A stretch of DNA of 10,948 nt, from contig MPNW01001042.1 in NCBI GenBank assembly GCA_011800805.1, positions 89,702 through 100,649 of the forward strand, read 5' to 3'. The position numbers and the translations under genes are program-made. The notes beneath the pieces are model-generated. The model worked only from the letters and a program-made list of their open reading frames with translations, made no database searches and had not been told where the DNA came from. The DNA comes from Hirudo medicinalis. Lineage: Eukaryota > Annelida > Clitellata > Hirudinida > Hirudinidae. This document shows positions 8,551 to 10,948 of the stretch, piece after piece (within the stretch, counting starts at the first letter, position 1; each line of letters opens with the position of its first letter).

Positions 8551-8600
8551 CCAATCGTTTGGAATTAACAGTAATTATTACTTTAATGAATTAACAACTA

Positions 8601-8666
8601 CAATATTATTATTAATATAATAAAAAAAATATTATTATTATGACTATTATACTTATTAGTATTGCA

Positions 8667-8700
<34 letters not shown>

Positions 8701-8710
8701 TATTTATAAT
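8601..8710. repeat. AT-rich tract with ATT microsatellite
   Basis: A run of about ten uninterrupted ATT/TTA triplets near 8668-8698, preceded by AT-rich sequence with further short ATT runs. Confidence 0.9.
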
Positions 8711-9042
8711 ATCAATGTTGTTACAGTATTTAATAACTTTTCAACTTGAAGGTTTAAAATGATTATTATTTCAATCTTCTTAAATGCAGTTAGTTCAAAA
8801 TTAAATAGTATTTACAAGACAAATCGTTCAAAATATTATCAACATCACATAGAAATAGGTTCACAAAAGCAGATTGAAAAAGATACGACTGAAGACTTGA
8901 AAATGAAAATAACAAGATACGAGATTAGAATCTGATAAAATAGAATGAGCGATATTCGAAATGATTACGACGCAAGCAACAACATCCTCCATCGTGCAAC
9001 AGGTACATCGGCAAATTGGTTCTTAAACAATCATCTTCATCT
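8711..9042. other. Sequence beyond the 3' end of the membrane-protein gene, no feature seen
   Basis: About 330 bp of AT-rich unique sequence with no open frame, repeat or RNA motif. If the gene on the minus strand uses a polyadenylation site further away than the one proposed at 9043-9091, this would be part of its 3' untranslated region. Confidence 0.45.
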
Positions 9043-9091
9043 CCAAAAAAAACCAACGAACGAAGCGCCCTCAGACGACAAATGTTTTAAT
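9043..9091 (-). promoter_or_regulatory. Candidate polyadenylation signal
   Basis: On the minus strand ATTAAA (9091-9086) begins 7 bases after the TGA stop of the exon. A GU/U-rich stretch follows at about 9065-9043. ATTAAA is the commonest variant of the AATAAA hexamer, and the spacing fits cleavage about 10-30 nt after it. The resulting 3' untranslated region would be unusually short, so a more distant site is also possible. A second ATTAAA on this strand is near 8582. Confidence 0.3.
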
Positions 9092-9098
9092 TTTTAGA

Positions 9099-9977
9099 TC
9101 ACACAAACATCGGCAGGACGTGGAAACTCTGGAACTTCTGCTCCTTCTTCTTCTTCTCCGGTTTCTCTTCCCTTCCGAGCTGGATCAGAAGTAGGGGAAG
9201 ATTTCCAGCCGACGAACGCCTCTTGTGCCTCAGGGTGTCCCCGATGTTTTCCAGACTGGAAAGTGTGGAGTCGTCCTCGTGCGACCTTTGGCCGTTTGGC
9301 CAGTCTTTACCAGACCTATTTTTGTGCTCCTTCAGCAACTTGGTCTTGTCTCCTTCTGATTGGTCTGCAGATTGTGAGGGTGTCGTGCTCAATTCACTGT
9401 CCTGGTGTTGAAGTTGTCTTCTGTTAGAGTCTCCGGGTTCGACTCCGAGCTTTTCCTGACTCGATTTCAGAGGCTGGAGAATCGAGAGGAGATGATGGCA
9501 CTGTTGCTGTTGTTGCTGAGGTTGTTGCTGATGGTTGTGGTGCTGATGATGATGTTTGTCGTTGGTAGAATTTTTCGAGGAGAGAAAGTGACGAGGAAGA
9601 GTGTGATGCTGTACGTGAGGAAACGCCTGGTGCTGGAGGGAGTGGCGATGGTGGTCCACGTGCTGGAGACTGCAGAGCTGTTCGCTGTATCTTTTCGGAG
9701 GCTTGCTGAGGTCACACACAACGCTGCCGTAACCGATGCCCCGCGTCTGATCGAGTAGCGTCAAGGTCGTCGACACGGGGTAAAGGTCATGCCTGAAAGA
9801 AGGCATGCGGCAAGGAGGGTGTGACCCTGGACCTTCGGTAAACTCTTCCTCCTCCTGGCGACCGCAGAAGGTCAACCTTCGTCTTTTCGTCTCGTGCCTC
9901 AGGAAGAGGATGACGCAGATGAACACCACCAGTCCTGGCCACAACATGCTGTGGATGACGTCCCACTTGCTGTACAC
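9099..9977 (-). CDS. Terminal exon of a membrane protein, possibly KCNMB/TipE-like channel subunit
   Basis: The exon encodes 292 residues and ends at TGA (9101-9099). I place its start at 9977 because AG at 9979-9978 follows a pyrimidine-containing tract (CGTCCCCAATCGCAG) and leaves the frame in phase 0. An ATG further upstream (10109) would only add a poly-serine run read from a microsatellite. Residues 1-10 (VYSKWDVIHS) lead into one hydrophobic segment, about 11-26, with WP near its outer end. It is followed by HETKRRR, a typical cytoplasmic stop. YxK, H and WP at these spacings resemble the second membrane segment of BK-channel beta subunits, so an accessory channel subunit is my best guess. 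This rests on a short match from memory. The remaining 265 or so residues would be a cytoplasmic tail: EEEE at 42-45, a His/Gln-rich part at about 106-162 (six Gln at 154-159), a KRRSS kinase-like site, a lysine-rich patch, and MFV at the end, which fits a class II PDZ ligand. KCNMB tails are only a few dozen residues. GC and codon use are clearly richer than in the flanks. Earlier exons are absent. Confidence 0.6.
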   Translation of the reverse strand: MYSKWDVIHSMLWPGLVVFICVILFLRHETKRRRLTFCGRQEEEEFTEGPGSHPPCRMPSFRHDLYPVSTTLTLLDQTRGIGYGSVVCDLSKPPKRYSEQLCSLQHVDHHRHSLQHQAFPHVQHHTLPRHFLSSKNSTNDKHHHQHHNHQQQPQQQQQQCHHLLSILQPLKSSQEKLGVEPGDSNRRQLQHQDSELSTTPSQSADQSEGDKTKLLKEHKNRSGKDWPNGQRSHEDDSTLSSLENIGDTLRHKRRSSAGNLPLLLIQLGREEKPEKKKKEQKFQSFHVLPMFV

Positions 9978-9992
9978 CTGCGATTGGGGACG
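9978..9992 (-). other. Proposed 3' splice acceptor
   Basis: On the minus strand the sequence CGTCCCCAATCGCAG ends in AG at 9979-9978, directly before GTGTACAGC. The pyrimidine tract is short and broken. Further upstream the only pyrimidine-rich DNA is the ATC repeat at 10062-10012. Confidence 0.45.
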
Positions 9993-10010
9993 TTTGGAGA
10001 TGACATACGG

Positions 10011-10011
<1 letters not shown>

Positions 10012-10062
<51 letters not shown>
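10012..10062. repeat. Pure (GAT)17 microsatellite
   Basis: Seventeen uninterrupted GAT triplets, the purest array of this motif in the window and so the likeliest to vary in length. On the minus strand it is (ATC)17 and ends about 35 bp before the proposed splice acceptor of the membrane-protein exon. The aspartate or serine runs predicted from it in other frames are probably not translated. Confidence 0.97.
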
Positions 10063-10064
<2 letters not shown>

Positions 10065-10065
<1 letters not shown>

Positions 10066-10478
10066 TTTAATCGATTTAAATAAGAAATTTTTAATGATAT
10101 AAGTATCATTGATGTAAGTAAGCCATTATTATATCTTTGAAATATTTGACAAATTGTAAGAACTCCATTGTGTCGGAGTTCAATGTGATTGTTAAAATAA
10201 TGTTCATGTTGAGGTCATTGCAATGTAATTACCAATAGTATTATATTATCTTTTAAACTCAAAAGACAATTTCACCGACAGCATTTCTATTATTTAAAAG
10301 AAAAATAAAAACATTTTTCGTTAAAATCTTTAAAGAAAAATTGATGATGCTTTGAATTTTCAAACTTTCGAAAACCACGTTCATAAATTTTCACTTGTAA
10401 TCGTTCCAGGGAATTTTCTGGAGAATCATGTGCCTGGAACTCGTGTAATCTGATTGAGTCGAACGTCTCCATCTCTAC
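10065..10478. other. AT-rich sequence, probably intron of the minus-strand gene
   Basis: No exon is recognised. An inverted repeat, GTTCCAGG at 10403-10410 and CCTGGAAC at 10433-10440 (8-bp perfect stem, 22-base loop), is the only structure noted. Being upstream of the acceptor on the minus strand, this is most simply intronic. Confidence 0.5.
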
Positions 10479-10534
10479 CATCATCATCATCATCGTCATC
10501 ATCGTCATCATCATCACCAGCATTAGCATCATCA
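10479..10534. repeat. ATC/CAT microsatellite with GTC interruptions
   Basis: CAT triplets with two CGT, one CAC and further decay at the right end (CAGCATTAGCATCATCAG). Confidence 0.92.
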
Positions 10535-10560
10535 GTGCCATTGTCATTTTAATATTCTTG

Positions 10561-10622
10561 CATCATCATCATCGCCATCATCATCATCATCATCAACACC
10601 ACTAGCATCATTATCATCATCA
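10561..10622. repeat. ATC/CAT microsatellite
   Basis: CAT triplets with CGC, CAA, CAC and TAG interruptions. Same orientation as the array at 10479-10534 and separated by 26 bp, so the two were probably one array. Confidence 0.92.
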
Positions 10623-10808
10623 ACATGCCAAAGATAAGAGGGACTTTCCGTTGTCGAAATTCTTTTGGGAACTGAAATTCTTTTTGTGTCCTCGATGGAT
10701 GGTTTGGTGTCATCGAATAATAACAGTCAATATTATAAGATATTATCATAATTACAAACAATATAATAAAATTACATTTTAATTAATATTATAATCATAA
10801 CCATCATT
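10623..10808. other. AT-rich non-coding sequence leading to a composition break
   Basis: About 110 bp of mixed sequence, then a very AT-rich stretch at 10735-10800 that ends in a short CAT-like patch. The composition changes abruptly near 10809. Confidence 0.6.
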
Positions 10809-10853
10809 CGCCGAACGAAACCGAAACAGGCTGACATAAAAAGAATTACGATA

Positions 10854-10948
10854 ATGAAAAAAATAGAAGCCCTGTATGCTGCTAAAACAGATAATACCGC
10901 TAAAACCGATAATACGGCTTTAACGCAACAAATCGCAGCCGAAAAAAG
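10854..10948 (+). CDS. Possible foreign partial ORF, K/A/T-rich peptide of unknown function
   Basis: From ATG at 10854 the frame is open to the window end (31 full codons). The peptide begins MKKIEALYAAKTDNTA, repeats the hexapeptide AKTDNT once, and continues ALTQQIAAEK. The frame is also open upstream to 10770, so the true start may be earlier; the upstream part (about 10809-10853) reads RRTKPKQADIKRITI in the same frame. Codon use (GCC, CTG, ACC, ACG, GCA) and composition differ from the AT-rich DNA to the left. The peptide looks helix-forming and bacterial in style. It faintly recalls the AAK...DTxALxxxI stretch near the C-terminus of some N6-adenine DNA methyltransferases of restriction systems, but this is from memory and weak. 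There is no clear Shine-Dalgarno sequence. It could also be chance. Confidence 0.3.
   Translation, partial: MKKIEALYAAKTDNTAKTDNTALTQQIAAEK
10881..10916. repeat. 18-bp in-frame tandem duplication
   Basis: GCTAAAACAGATAATACC (10881-10898) is followed directly by GCTAAAACCGATAATACG (10899-10916), two differences in 18 bp. Both differences are at third codon positions of the open frame and are silent (ACA/ACC and ACC/ACG), giving AKTDNT twice. Confidence 0.9.

Noticed and set aside
9405..9758. 117-codon plus-strand frame and an 84-codon minus frame over the membrane-protein exon
   Set aside because: They are shadows of the 9977-9099 coding exon in other frames.
9980..10109. N-terminal extension of the membrane protein starting at the ATG at 10109
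   Set aside because: The added segment is mostly serine read from (ATC)17, and a plausible splice acceptor lies exactly in phase just before the conserved-looking part.
10290..10761. Two minus-strand frames of 70-85 codons rich in methionine
   Set aside because: Their starts come from CAT microsatellite read in reverse, and the rest has no recognisable feature.

Overview
The window looks like nuclear DNA from an invertebrate animal. It is AT-rich with ordinary CpG, crowded with tri- and tetranucleotide microsatellites and AT-rich minisatellites, and carries one spliced-looking exon and one tRNA-derived SINE-like element. There are no bacterial-style gene tracks, apart from a possible foreign fragment at the extreme right end. 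The phylum cannot be fixed from this sequence. A mollusc or arthropod would both fit, and that is inference.

Layout. Positions 1-2650 are a block of compound GAT/GAC (or ATC/GTC) arrays in alternating orientation, mixed with a GGAT tetranucleotide patch, an AAT/AAC array and very AT-rich stretches. Positions 2650-5700 are mostly featureless, with a 34-bp x 3 tandem repeat and a cluster of hormone-receptor-like half-sites. A SINE-like element with Pol III A and B boxes lies on the minus strand at about 5735-5919. Positions 6100-8710 are AT-rich and hold an AAT/AAC array with a 40-bp higher-order period, a 16-bp x 8 minisatellite, an 18-bp x 3 repeat, a 23-bp x 8 minisatellite and an ATT microsatellite.

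The one convincing gene piece is a minus-strand terminal coding exon, 9977 down to 9099. It encodes the last membrane segment and a long cytoplasmic tail of a membrane protein. The start of the exon resembles the second membrane segment of BK-channel beta subunits (KCNMB, and perhaps the related insect TipE family), but the tail is far longer than in those proteins. A pure (GAT)17 array sits about 35 bp upstream of its splice acceptor. The earlier exons are not in the window and should lie beyond 10948, if the contig truly continues.

The last 140 bases (about 10809-10948) change character abruptly. They contain an open reading frame running off the end, with a bacterial-looking lysine/alanine/threonine-rich peptide and an in-frame 18-bp duplication. 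This may be a chimeric contig end, a symbiont or contaminant read, or a lateral transfer, and it is the most unexpected part of the window. The window also begins inside a microsatellite, as contig ends often do. No complete gene and no evident multi-gene system was found.
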